Assembly (NCBI RefSeq): GCF_014529535.1
Contig: NC_050735.1
Location: 4,030,001-4,094,000 of the forward strand
DNA length: 64,000 bases
Source of the DNA: Bradysia coprophila
Taxonomy: Eukaryota; Arthropoda; Insecta; Diptera; Sciaridae
Direction: 5' to 3'
Part shown: positions 11,394 to 22,633 of the stretch, one piece after another
Layout: each line of letters opens with the position of its first letter
Position numbering within the stretch: position 1 is the stretch's first letter
Program-made: the position numbers and the translations under genes
The notes under the pieces: generated by a model
Seen by the model: only the letters and a program-made list of their open reading frames with translations
Told to the model about the DNA's origin: nothing
Database searches by the model: none

Positions 11394-13321
11394 CTGTAGC
11401 AAAAATATATATTGAATTATGAACAAAAAAATTACAATATAATCCAACCATAAGTTCTCGAATCTGCTACGTACACCGAAATAAATACAAGGAGAACTGC
11501 GTAAAAATTCATTTAACACGATAACGCTAGGAGTACCAAAACTTCTATTCAAAATTTGATGATAGTCTGACTTGGACTTTCTCTTTCCGGTGCATTTATA
11601 TTTTTTGTGTCTAATCAAAGCGTTAAACTGATTAAGACAATTAAATCGATTCGTCCGACAAAAGCAAATGAGTATAATTTTTATCTTCACTTTTATTTCC
11701 CACATAATAAAAATCATATTAACCTGATGATAACAAAAATTTGCGAGGTGCAGACAACCAATGATGATTGTCACCTTTCCTCAACAAATTCTATTTTTAT
11801 TTATGAGTGAAGCGTGGAAGTGAATCATAAATTCTTAACTGAAAATTGTCGAAATTGTTATATTGCACGCACAGTCTTACTGAACATAATTTGATGCATG
11901 CGCCAGTTAAATTTACTGCTCTGTGTATACTTAAAAATTTAATTAGTTTACTTATTAAGTTACTGACTAACTACTCGTATTTCGTTTGTTACTACCTGCA
12001 TTTAGCTAGGTTTTCCATTCCCAATCTTTCAATAGTATTATACAGTTTGTGGCAGTGACGTTTCAGCATGAATTTGCTCCAACTGTTTTTCAGCTGATCC
12101 ACACAAACAATCATAACTGTTTATACGTCTTTATATGGTTTTACCACTACCACCCGCACCGCATGCATATAGCAGGTTCAACCATATAAGCAAGTGTGAT
12201 TGTAGGTGTGGATCAGCTGAAAAACAGCTGAAGCAAATTCTTGCTGAAATTTCACTGCCTCTAACTGTTGTAATTTTGATGAATTTTTCTGATGCATTTG
12301 CATTTAAAAATTGGGACAGAAGAAATAAGCTCCTATTTTACCCCACTAATGCTAATGTTATTATCGCCTAAATACAAGCATCCTAGATGGACATACTAAG
12401 ATTCCCCAGGTGGAATTTTCTCTTCATTTATCGCAGTCAAATTCAAAACTTCTTCCGCCGGCGAAATGAAATAGTTTTCCAGCAATAATCTTAGGTCACC
12501 TTTGAAATGCCATCATTAGTTAAAATGATTCGACATGGTCTATTGAAAGAGTGTTACATTTTACGAGAAAACAAAATACTAGTTGACCATTCACCTATGT
12601 TTAAGTATGACAGAAAAGCAGTTATAGTGACAACTTCACGATTTCACTATTAACCTTATGAGACACGTATGTGCCTATGGAAATATGAATATATGGAATC
12701 TGTTACTTCTTTTGTTTAAGGCATCACCTAATATTTGATATTATCAAGTCTTCAAGCACAATTCAAAACATCGCAAGACTTAGGAGACTGTATTCTGTAG
12801 GGTGGATTGGCTCAAAAAAGCCCTTCGAGAATTGTATGAACAAAACTTGTAATAAGACTATCATTACCCTTCACTGAAGGGCCTTCAGTCATATAAAAAT
12901 CAAAAGGCCTTCGAGTATCACTGCACAGACAAACATTTTAATCTGTTATTTGTTGGTCCTAACTCTTCCGATCGACTTCACAAAATTGATAAAGAATCGA
13001 GGGTCTGCATGATCTACGACCGCACTGAAGTAAGTAAATTATACATCTTTTGTTTGGTAAAACATACAGAATCGTCAATCGTTACAGCAATTATCTTACT
13101 ATGAAGACGCCACATTCATAAGAACTTATTTCGGTTGTCGCTGCCGATTAAAGGTCAAAATGTTAATGTTCATTTACTATGAATCTCCTTACCGCCTCAG
13201 AGAAAATACGTGATATGGTTTCACTTCATTTTAATTTGAAATAAATAACAACAACATCACATTATACATAAACCACATAAACTCATTGTAAACGCATTCT
13301 ACCTAAACATCTTTATTTTCA
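11394..13321. other. Spacer upstream of the integrin-like gene
   Basis: The missing first exon of the integrin-like gene should lie here on the minus strand, joining with one leftover base before CT at 11393; no candidate satisfies both a signal peptide and that phase. The rest is AT-rich and holds the foldback at 12043-12267. Confidence 0.5.
12043..12267. mobile_element. Foldback/MITE with CAGTT...AACTG ends
   Basis: Imperfect arms of about 65 bp. The left arm carries GGCAGTGA, TTTCAGCA, GAATTTGCT and CAGCTGATCCACAC; the right arm has the same blocks in reverse complement ending CACTGCCTCTAACTG. It is non-coding and no clear target duplication is visible. Confidence 0.7.
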
Positions 13322-14475
13322 TCAGAATGCTCTCGTATAGCTGCCTAATTCAACTTCATAGCTGGAAGGACCTGTATACTGTCCGTTGTTCGATGGAGGG
13401 TCGTATTTGAACTGGAAGCCTCGCCCTTGACCTTGTTGATCGAAAGCAACTTCAAAAACGATAGCAAAATCAGTGACGCTCAGTCAAATTATAAATTTTC
13501 ACAAAACTTACTCTGCGAAATATCTTGTTCGGTGAATTGTGGCTGTTGCAGCAATGGTTGATTTTTCTCAGAATTAGGATTCGGGCTCAAATACAATTGG
13601 CTCACGCGTCCAGCGTACTGTTCTTCAGGGTATCCCGAATCGAAACTGTCTTGTTGCAATTCCAATTGAGCTTGATGGCTTTGATCGGTCTGACCATATG
13701 GTGGTAGCAGATTTACAGCCGGACGATGAATGTGAGGAGTTGTAGCAAATGTCGGCGCTGGTTGTTGATTGACTAAAATCGGATGCCAAGGATCTGGCTG
13801 GGTATTAGTTACATACGTTGAACCGGGCAACGGTATGGATCCTGGCGTACTAGCAACTGCTGGAAAAGAGTTTATTGTCGGATGTACTGGAACTGGAATG
13901 AATTGTGATGGAACTCCGAATGGTACGATTCCGGATGTGGCTATTCCATGTGGATGAAAGGGAGCCGGGATCGGTTTTGATACGATGAACGGAACACGGT
14001 TCGAAAATGCTGGTATTCCGATTGGAATCAATGGCTTCGAAGTGAAGGTCGGCAGTGCCACTGGTACGATTGGCTTTGGCGCAATTACAACTGGCGGTGT
14101 CGGTATCAATGGTCTCGGTATGGGTGAGTGAACTGGTACATGTAAATGTGGTCTGGGCGAATGGAACGAATACTTCGGATAATTTATGTTGTACGAAGTA
14201 ACCGAAGCACCACCATGCGACAATGCATAACCGGTTGGGTAATGGAAATTTTTATAAATTGTCGGAAATCGAGCAGCGTATGGCGTGACATGATGTACAC
14301 TGCTGTGAAAATGTGGTATGTTGTAATGTAAACCGTGACCATATCCGTGATATCCGAGAATTCCCCGTTTGTTCTTGTTCGTTTCCGTTGTGGAATTTGA
14401 GTTGTCATTTGGATTCAACTCATCACATAGCACATAAGTTATGAACAAAATCACAGCTAATATCACTGGCTTCAT
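13322..14475 (-). CDS. Secreted Pro/His-rich structural protein, cuticle-like
   Basis: Two exons, 14475-13512 and 13449-13322, joined A|TT across a GTAAGT...AAG intron, giving 363 residues. The start at 14475 is preferred over an in-frame ATG 15 codons earlier because MKPVILAVILFITYVLC then forms a clean signal peptide. The mature protein begins DELNPNDNSN, has an Asn/Thr spacer, a KRGILGYHGYGHG segment resembling the gene at 6662, then a long Pro/Val/Ile/His-rich region (PIPRPLIPTPPVVIAPKPIV type). The last exon contributes a distinct QFKYDPPSNNGQYTGPSSYE ending. Low-complexity Pro/His-rich secreted proteins of this kind are common in insect cuticle. No catalytic motif is seen. A TATAAAT lies upstream at 14614-14620. 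Confidence 0.8.
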
Positions 14476-14613
14476 TTTACTAAATATATACCGAACTGTT
14501 TCACAGAGGATACGTATCACACTGGTCTATTCAGTCAATCGTTTGACAAACCCGATAATCTCAACAATATTAACACAACATTGACAATGAAACGGTCACA
14601 ATCAGAGCAGTTA

Positions 14614-14620
14614 TATTTAT
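14614..14620 (-). promoter_or_regulatory. TATA box for the Pro/His-rich secreted protein gene
   Basis: On the minus strand this reads TATAAAT, about 140 bp before the chosen start codon, leaving room for a short leader. This is a composition and position argument only. Confidence 0.45.
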
Positions 14621-16387
14621 AATCAAAAAAATTGTATCCACCGGAGTTTATATATATCTGAACGAAAAAGGCTCATCAAAATTCATCGGATGTATCGACT
14701 TTACGAAAGAAAAAAAAAATGCTTTCACTGTCTGATATTCCGTGTGTGAAATATTTTATTGAAAATTTGATTATTTTTGATACAATTTTTTGTTATTGTG
14801 TGCAGTTATTTGGAGCTCTCGAAACGAGGCTGGAATCACAACTAACAAGAAACGCAATTTATAAATCTCTCGCACAAAATTTGTTTTCAATTTCGTAATT
14901 ATGTAAGATTTACCATTAAAATAAAAATATTCTGAAATTGTTGACCTTCCACTTTGTCTTTCGCATCTTTTGGAACACATCTTCACAATCAACGGTTGAT
15001 AAGTGTTAGCTAATATAGCACATTTTGCAGGTGTTAGCATAACAAAAGAATTCAAATAAACGACTACGATTTTTGGCAATCGATTGATTGTCAATAATAC
15101 GAATTGATTTGTGAGTTTTCATGTTTATTATTTACGTTGTCGCGGTCATATATTCATCAATTTGTACGGTATGAGTATAACGGACGATTTTAAAGCTTAA
15201 TTCTAATGAATGGAACATTTAACGAATCAAATTGTGTTCATTGGAAAGAAATGAAAAGTTTTGAGAAAGAAGTGAATCAATCGAAGGTCTTACGCTTAAC
15301 ACACTCTTGGTGGCGAAACATCTCGTTCTTCGGAAGAAAGACAATAAATGTTATTGGTCGAGCTGTATTACCACAGTACAGCTATCAATATCAACAGCAT
15401 AATCACTTAAGGGTTATCTTGAAAAACACATTTTATTGGCACATACTGACTACGGATATCAATTAGCTTTTCTGAAAAATTCAAATTCAATTCCAGTCAG
15501 ATTATCAAGGGGGAATCATTTAGCTGATCAAAAATCCAAGCTTGAGTTACGGTTGAGGATATTACTTTATTATATCAATTTTAGCATTGCTTGAGGCTCG
15601 TTGAATTATAAGGTAAATTTGATTTTTTAATTAATTATTTTAGTAAGCATGAAAGCGTGTACCTCGTATACCGCAAAGCAATTTTTCCTCTAAAACTGGA
15701 ACACAATCAACGATATCATTTCTATCGATAACGCTACTAAGTCATCCGTTATCGTTACCAACTACGAAAATAATAAAAAAAATTAAAAGTCCCGAAAATC
15801 ATGCCCGCACGTTAGTAAGCGGGCGTGACGCAAGTCCACTACCAAAAATGTTTTTGGGGGCGGCGGAGCATATTTACAGCAACTTTTTGACTTCTTTCCT
15901 TTACCTCCAATGGTCACCAAACTATGACATCTGCAATCTAGGAATCCATACAAGTTCAACGAGCTATCACACGTTACTGCAGCTTCAAAATTGGCCGAGA
16001 TATTGACCCTCGAAATATTGATGTTTGTATGAAAATAAGCAAAATTTCGAATTTTCAGATAATGCAAATCGCCTACGTTAGTTAGTTAGTTACTTAGTTC
16101 CTATGGAAAAGTGGATCCATAAACTCCTAAACGTTTCTATAGATTTTCCTGAAATTTTGGTTATAGGCTAATTAAGGCCCAAAAATAAGAATGGAATGTT
16201 CAAAAGTTGGAAAAAACTCATACCTTGGGAGCTGGAGCTCACCAAAGTCTCCATACAAATGCAAATGCCATAAAAAAGCCAATTTGTATGTGTGTCTGTT
16301 GGTGTTGTATATTTTGGTGCATGAAATGGATGGTAATGTGGTGAAAGGTGTGTGTTGTTTTGGGATGTGTTTCTTGTTGGAAATTGC

Positions 16388-16868
16388 TAAATTTTGGGAT
16401 GACACATGATTCCTCTGGCACTACCTAACTTCCATCGGTTTTTTTTTATTGATTTGGATTATTTTCGACATGAGAGAGGTGTTCCACAGTTGGTTCCTAA
16501 ATTTTGGGATGACAGATGATTCCTCTGGCACTTCCTAACTTCCATGGAATTTTTTGATGGTTTTGGGTTATTTTCGACATGAGTTAGGTGTTCCAGGGTT
16601 GGTTCCTAAATTTTGGGATGACAGATGATTCCTCTGGCATTTCCTAACATTCGTGCGATTTTATTACGGATTTGGGTTGTTTTCGACATGAGTGAGGTGT
16701 TCCACGGTTGATTCCTAAATTTTGGGATGACAGATGATTCCTCTGGCACTACCTAACTTCCATCGGTTTTTTTTGATGGATTTGGGTTATTTTCGATATA
16801 AGTGAGGTGTTCCACAGTTGGTTACTAAAATTTTGGAAGTAGAGATGATTCCTCTGGCACTTTTAGTT
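16388..16868. repeat. Tandem repeat, about 109-bp unit, about 4.4 copies
   Basis: Units begin CTAAATTTTGGGATGACA at about 16388, 16497, 16606 and 16715, with a diverged fifth near 16826. Each contains TGATTCCTCTGGCACT, CCTAACTTCCAT, a T-run, TTTCGACATGAG and GAGGTGTTCCA. This is a small satellite or minisatellite; no reading frame is kept across units. Confidence 0.8.
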
Positions 16869-16921
16869 AGCAAAATAGCTTCACTCACCTCCTCAAAAAT
16901 GTATGCCAATTGACTAAAAAC

Positions 16922-17115
16922 CGCCTTTTCTGCAACGCTTTTTTTGATGCTGTCATCAAATTAAATCCTAAATAACTCGAGAAATACGCAATCTATGAAG
17001 TTATTTTATTTGGGGGTAAATTGGGTGTTAAGAACATAGTTTTAACTTTGTAGGATGCGTATTTCTCGAGCTATTTAAGATTTGATTATTATGACAGCGA
17101 CAGCACTGGAAAGGC
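16922..17115. mobile_element. Inverted-repeat element
   Basis: The arms share CGCCTTTTC / GAAAGGCG at the outer ends and AACTCGAGAAATACGCA / TGCGTATTTCTCGAG inside, with GATGCTGTCATCAAAT mirrored as GATTATTATGACAGCGACAG. It is non-coding and abuts the satellite at 16388-16868. Confidence 0.65.
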
Positions 17116-18285
17116 GTTACGTATTTTATAAATGAACTTCTACTAGTGAAGTAATGGACGTATATCTATGAATAATCGGAAGCGAGTGATTGAAACTATC
17201 AACTTTAACCGACCAACATATTATATCAGATCAACCCACGATCTTAATGTTTTTACCTACACTCAAAGATCAAATTATGTAGAAACCTCGATGGAAACAT
17301 AAATTAAATTATAAAATTGAAATGTGTGCAATATGATGCCATCAATTTTATCGTTCGCTGAAAAGCCACTGAACCAATAAGTCATCATCAGCGATTGCAT
17401 AACGAAATTGATTTGAGCATTGTATTCGGTTCATTCATGTGTTGTGTGTATATTTTACTATAACACAAAACTTTTTTTTCCTATTCATTCATGTTTCTCT
17501 TGTCTACGACTTCATAACGTTTTACATTTTTATCGATCGATGATCGTGATATACATTTTTTGCAATAAAACGGAATTGATTTTTAGTAATAGAAATCGAT
17601 CGGTTAGTGTTGGTTCAACGGTAAATGGTTCTTTACTGAATCTCCTACGTAAACAATGTTGGTTTTGTAAACTTCTGATTGAAGTAAATTTGGTAATAGG
17701 GAAAGGATGCTCATCCTAATAATACCGATTGATTGATAACCGCCAAGATCTCCACTGAATAGAAGAGGCCTAAACATTTTTCCTGCTAACATTGAAACAA
17801 ACTGACTCTAATATTAATTGCATTGATTTGAATGAACATAAAAATTCCACTCACTTTGAACAAAATGTTTCAACTCTATTGATATGTAAAATGAATTAAC
17901 AAAAGCCTCTGGGCGCAACATTTATATCAGGTCAAAAATCACACGATTATTGTTTGACTGAATATAAAACCGCACTATTTGTGCAGCAAGGCTAATTATC
18001 GTTTTTGTTTTATTTTTATTAATTAAAATAAGAAGTAAAAATAAGAAAAAGTTATGCAAAGTTTGTGCTTGATATACGAACCTATACCAGCTGTACAGCG
18101 TGTGTACATGTACAACATTTTAAGTAAATAAAGCGACAGAATTTAAGAACAATTTTGATATATTGTCTTGATTAATCCGGTTTATATATCACCGTGATTG
18201 GGTGGAGTGTAATTTTTGTTAAATACAGAGTCGAATGAGAGTAAAATGTTTTTTCAATTGTTGAGGCAGTACTTTAAAATAGTAT

Positions 18286-18406
18286 TTTTCGTACCAAGAC
18301 AGGAAATGACGATGATGGCACCAGTCCTAAGTTTTCCTTACGAGCGAAGCGAGTAAGGAAAATTAGGACGTGTGCTGAAAAAATCCATTTCCTGTCGAGG
18401 TACGAA
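18286..18406. repeat. Foldback with GCGAAGC apex
   Basis: Outer arms TTCGTACCAAGACAGGAAATG and CATTTCCTGTCGAGGTACGAA, then inner arms CCTAAGTTTTCCTTAC and GTAAGGAAAATTAGG, close on an apex containing GCGAAGC at 18344-18350. It can form a long imperfect cruciform and is non-coding. Confidence 0.7.
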
Positions 18407-18411
18407 CAACG

Positions 18412-18661
18412 TTTTGTGCATCGGACAACTGAAATAGACAAAACACATCAATTTACTTGAAAACATACACACTTCACATTCACCATATTAAATTTAATCA
18501 ATCGTATAGTCATAGAAAAATTCATGTAATTCTTTTCCCGCACTATAAATCGTAAAGAAATGAAGTTTTTTCCCGCACGATATATAGTTCGGGAAAAACT
18601 GACATTTCTTAATGAAAAATCATGGCAAAATAGGTCGTATTTCAGTTGTCGGATGCACAAA
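18412..18661. mobile_element. Inverted-repeat element with TTTGTGCATCGGACAACTGA arms
   Basis: TTTGTGCATCGGACAACTGA at the left is mirrored by TTCAGTTGTCGGATGCACAAAG at the right, about 250 bp overall. Internal inverted blocks (CCCGCACTATAAATCG / CCCGCACGATATATAG) are also present. It is non-coding and directly follows the previous foldback. Confidence 0.65.
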
Positions 18662-18923
18662 GTAATTTTTATTCTAAATATCTAATTATTGCACATGTAA
18701 AAACTCCCACGTTCATATCTAAGCTGTTCTTGGTTTCTCCCATAGAATGGTGTAGAGAGTGAGAATATCGAACACATAATTCATCAGAAGAAAACCCTTG
18801 ATAAACAGGTACAATTCTGTTTTCGACAACGACAACAGAAATTAACGATGAGCTCTGTATGCTATCCCCTTGTAAAGCCATATGTCATTAACAAATGAAG
18901 TAACAGATTTTGTGTCTTCCCTT

Positions 18924-18994
18924 AATACCTCCAAATAAATTTCTAAAAATCAAAAGTCAAACTTTTGATTTTTAGAAATTTATTTGGAGGTATT
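18924..18994. repeat. Perfect 34-bp-arm hairpin with 3-nt loop
   Basis: The left arm 18924-18957 (starting AATACCTCCAAATAAATTTC) and right arm 18961-18994 are exact reverse complements, separated only by CAA. Either strand would fold to a 34-bp perfect stem. Perfect complementarity suggests a recent origin or ongoing gene conversion. Confidence 0.9.
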
Positions 18995-19669
18995 CTTCGA
19001 CTCCCTTAACACTTTCCGGTGTGCCTAAAGTTGACAAGTCACAATAACCGGCAACGTGTTAAACAAAAGAAGTAGCAGATTGAATGATTGTATTGCGATA
19101 CATTTAACGTCTATGAATGGCGAAGTTGTTTAACGTAGTGAGAGTAAATTAAATTTTAATTTTTAAATGAAAGGTCCAGGTTCATTTAAGGATGAATATT
19201 GAACATCAACAACACTGTCTCCAAACAAGGCAAATGGTCGAATTTGAATTGATTATTTTGTTGCATTTATTGTAATGACTAAATCATCAATTTTAGTGGT
19301 ATATTGAGACAATCGACAATTTTATCGAAGCTGTGTGTTTATGAATATGAACGAAAGTTGTACCTCGATCCTACACTGACATACATTCTATATAATCAGC
19401 CGTAAATAATTTCAAACAATTTATATTTTTTCTGCAATTCACTTTTATATAATTTTTTTTGTGCATTTTATTAATAAAAAGAAATAAATGTAACCAATAA
19501 AGTGTAACAAACTGTGACCGAACATTACCAATTCACTTTAAGATTTTAAATCAGTTTACTTTAGGTCTCCATACAGAACGCGTCGCATTAAAAACCGTTG
19601 GTCAATTAGACTAAAACCCTTGTCCGACCAGAAATATATTTTTTTGCGAACTTTAATTTGGGGTCAACG

Positions 19670-21127
19670 ATGAAGTTCAATGTAAAAGTACCTTTGATTG
19701 TGATTGCAGTTCTTGTAATTGGAGTTCAATGTGATGAGAACAAAATTAGAGATAAACGTACAATTCACTTGTTCCTACAACAATTTATCGATGCGTTCAG
19801 CGAGAAACCCCAACTGAAAGCTGCAAAGACAACTGACCCATCGGGATTTAAATTTAATTTCTTCATTCGACCGCTCGCCAAATTATCTCAACCTGCGAGT
19901 ACCGAAGCACCGAAGGAATTTATGCCGATAGCATTTCCAATACAAAATGGTCCGTCAAAAATTAATCTGCCCTATATGCAAGCAATGATGCCAACTATGC
20001 CATCAATGCCTCCAACAATGCCTCCAACAATGCTTCCAACAATGCCTCCAACCATGCCACCAACAATGCCACCAACCATGCCACCAACAATGCCTCCAAC
20101 AATGCCGCCAACAATGCCGCCAACAATGCCTCCAACAATGCCGCCAACAATGCCGCCAACAATGCCACCAACAATGCCTCCAACAATGCCACCTACAATG
20201 CCACCTACAATGCCACCAGCTATGCTCCCTGCACAAATGTCTGTTGAGCCTTCAATGCCACAAATGGTTCCTAGTCCCATGCAACCTCAAATTCAGCCTA
20301 AGGCATTTATGGTTGATATGGTACCGGATGCAACACCGAAAACTTCGTCCCAAATGGGAGGAACACCTCAACCATTAATGTCGGCCCAACAAAAACCGAA
20401 TATGGATTTAAGTGGAAACTTCATGAACATGGGACAGCAATTCAATCAGTATGACTCTGACTATGGGCTATATTACCAATCTCAGCCGTATCAGTCTTTA
20501 CAGTATTATCAATCGAATGACGACAATGATTATAATTACTATGCTGATCCGTTCAAAGCGGATACTTATTTACCACCGTATTTGAATCAAGCTGTTAGTC
20601 CGCAAAACAGAATGCCCAAATTTCAACAACCTCTACCATCACAAGGACAACAGTATGAGGCGCCCAAAATTCAACAATCTCTTCCATCACAAGGACAACA
20701 ATACGAGGCACCCAAAATTGAACAATCTCTTCCATCACAAGGACAACAATACGAGGCGCCAAAATATCAACAATCTCTTGCACCACAAGGACAGCAATAC
20801 GAGACTCCCAAAATTGAACAATCTCTTCCGTCACAAGGACAACAATACGAAGCCTTCAACATTCAAAACTCTCAGCTTCTTCCACAAGATCTTCAATACC
20901 AAGTTCCGGGAATTCAACAATTTTCTCCATCGCAAGCACAGCAATATGTAGCACCGCGAATAGCAAATATGCAAAATAAAGATCGATCAGGATCATCGCA
21001 TAGCAGTGTTAAAATGCCTGGCAGTGACTTCAACTACGTCACTTACCATCAAAATACCGATTACCCACAAGATGTGCTAGGTCATCAGCCAAGTTATCAA
21101 TTTTACAGAAAACGAAGTGTAGTTTAA
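19670..21127 (+). CDS. Secreted protein with Met-Pro-Pro-Thr repeats and Gln-rich repeats
   Basis: A single exon of 485 residues from ATG 19670. MKFNVKVPLIVIAVLVIGVQC is a signal peptide and DENKIRDKR offers a dibasic cleavage site. After about 100 residues comes a run of roughly 17 MPPT units (about 19990-20220), each a 12-base repeat with synonymous changes. Later, five or six 16-residue units of the QQSLPSQGQQYEAPKI type (48-base period, about 20625-20870) occur, and the protein ends in KRSVV. The composition (Pro, Met, Gln, Tyr) suggests an extracellular structural protein such as cuticle, chorion or glue; no known domain is recognised. AATAAA at 21368-21373 fits as its polyadenylation signal. 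Antisense frames through the repeats are shadows. Confidence 0.85.
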   Translation: MKFNVKVPLIVIAVLVIGVQCDENKIRDKRTIHLFLQQFIDAFSEKPQLKAAKTTDPSGFKFNFFIRPLAKLSQPASTEAPKEFMPIAFPIQNGPSKINLPYMQAMMPTMPSMPPTMPPTMLPTMPPTMPPTMPPTMPPTMPPTMPPTMPPTMPPTMPPTMPPTMPPTMPPTMPPTMPPTMPPAMLPAQMSVEPSMPQMVPSPMQPQIQPKAFMVDMVPDATPKTSSQMGGTPQPLMSAQQKPNMDLSGNFMNMGQQFNQYDSDYGLYYQSQPYQSLQYYQSNDDNDYNYYADPFKADTYLPPYLNQAVSPQNRMPKFQQPLPSQGQQYEAPKIQQSLPSQGQQYEAPKIEQSLPSQGQQYEAPKYQQSLAPQGQQYETPKIEQSLPSQGQQYEAFNIQNSQLLPQDLQYQVPGIQQFSPSQAQQYVAPRIANMQNKDRSGSSHSSVKMPGSDFNYVTYHQNTDYPQDVLGHQPSYQFYRKRSVV

Positions 21128-22446
21128 TTAACGTAATCGAGTCAAAGTAATTAATTAAACTTTATGTAGAGGTAGAGGTGCGCAGTGATATTAAAAATTG
21201 TCCTTTTCTCAAGTTATAATTTATTATTTATTTATTGGAACATGAATTGAATGCTTCCCCACCAGACATCTACTATTATTCACATTTAGTAAATAAATTG
21301 TGCCAGGATCTAAGTTTGTTATCACTAAAAATCGTTTGTATTGTAATTCGAATTTATATGCTCAATCAATAAAGTTTTTGCTTTTAACATTATAATCGTA
21401 AGTTATTTATGTATCCTAATTTGAGTAGCTCGACTGTTTACCGGCAATTGTAAGAACTTTATTTGAACTTCGAATTAATCTTTTAGATAAAGACAGCAAG
21501 GACTATTGTCGAGAATTTCTTTTTTTGAAATTTCTCGAATTTCTTGAAAATTTTCTTGAATTTATCATTGTTTCTAAAATGTCGTTTTTTCAAGAAATTC
21601 AAGAATATTTTCAGAAAATTCGCAAAATTTTAAGAAATTGATATCTCGAAAATAGGTTCTGATAGACAGCGATGATCAAAATAAACGACTGGGGTCCTGA
21701 TATGCAAATGCGACAGATACTAATAATGTGTCTGCCGTATGTGAAAGATATAGTATGATGAAGAATGCTTTGTCATTCAAAGGATATCAGCAACGCACTT
21801 TCATTAGCTATCTGTTATTAGTATTGACTTGACTTCAGGAATAAACGACAAGTCCTCACTAATGTGCTGTGGACAGAAATAAATTTACTTATTCTTAGGT
21901 TTAGACAACAAGAGTGTAGTTAGCTGATTTTAACTGATTTTTCAACCGTTACGAAAAACAATGCGTTTCTCCGCGAATAATATGTTCTAAACTCGGAGCG
22001 TGGAGACACAGAAAAATGAAAAACCAAATTTCCCTGTGGCACTGTAATACAGCGTGTAGGATATTATAGGATAAGTGAGTCGAGTCTACAAGGATTCATG
22101 TAACTAGGCCACCAGTGAACGTTTAAGTTCCAAATCGATTTATTTTTGAAGATCTATCCAAAATCAGTGAAAAATTCTTTTTCTTTTTGAAAATCCTTTA
22201 TCAACGAAATTTACAAATATCTGCCCCTCGGTATTAATAATCCTTGTTTAAAGTGTCACCCAGTCGTTGTTGTAATAGTACATCACTCAACAATGTGGCA
22301 AATGATTGGAATGGTACTTCATGAGTGAAATTTACCGATCGAGGCGTAGCCGAAGTACCATTTCCATCATTTATCCCATTGCCAAGTAAGGTAAAGTTTT
22401 GGCTTTGTATATAAAGTTAACTTTACTACACGCTTTTGAACAAAAT

Positions 22447-22514
22447 ATTTTATCTACCTAGGTGAAATAATAGCAGTGAAAAAGTGCTATTATTTCGCCG
22501 TCGGTAGATAAAAT
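22447..22514. repeat. Hairpin, ATTTTATCTACC arms
   Basis: ATTTTATCTACC / GGTAGATAAAAT outer arms and GGTGAAATAATAGCA / TGCTATTATTTCGCC inner arms make a nearly continuous stem. It abuts the next hairpin with 4 bases between them. Confidence 0.75.
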
Positions 22515-22518
22515 AGCG

Positions 22519-22633
22519 TATTCACCTCTGTCCAAATGTTTATTTAGACACTTGGGGTTATAACATTCGCCTTCGCTCGGCTCATGCAACAACTCCCCAA
22601 GTGTCTAAATAAACATGTGGCCAGAGGTGAATA
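22519..22633. repeat. Inverted-repeat element, TATTCACCTCTG arms
   Basis: TATTCACCTCTGTCC, AAATGTTTATTTAGACACTT and GGGG are mirrored at the right as CCCC, AAGTGTCTAAATAAACATGT and GGCCAGAGGTGAATA. The loop contains TTCGCCTTCGCTCGG. It is non-coding. Confidence 0.75.

Larger units (their letters stand above)
14621..19669. other. Gene-free AT-rich region with satellite and foldbacks
   Basis: No supported protein gene. Contents listed separately: a tandem repeat at 16388-16868, inverted-repeat elements at 16922-17115, 18286-18406 and 18412-18661, and a perfect hairpin at 18924-18994. A short reverse frame near 15783-16067 has no recognisable features. Confidence 0.55.

Noticed and set aside
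19972-20280. Minus-strand GGIVGGIVGGI frame and related Leu/Ala and Trp/His/Arg frames
   Set aside because: All are antisense shadows of the 12-base MPPT repeat.
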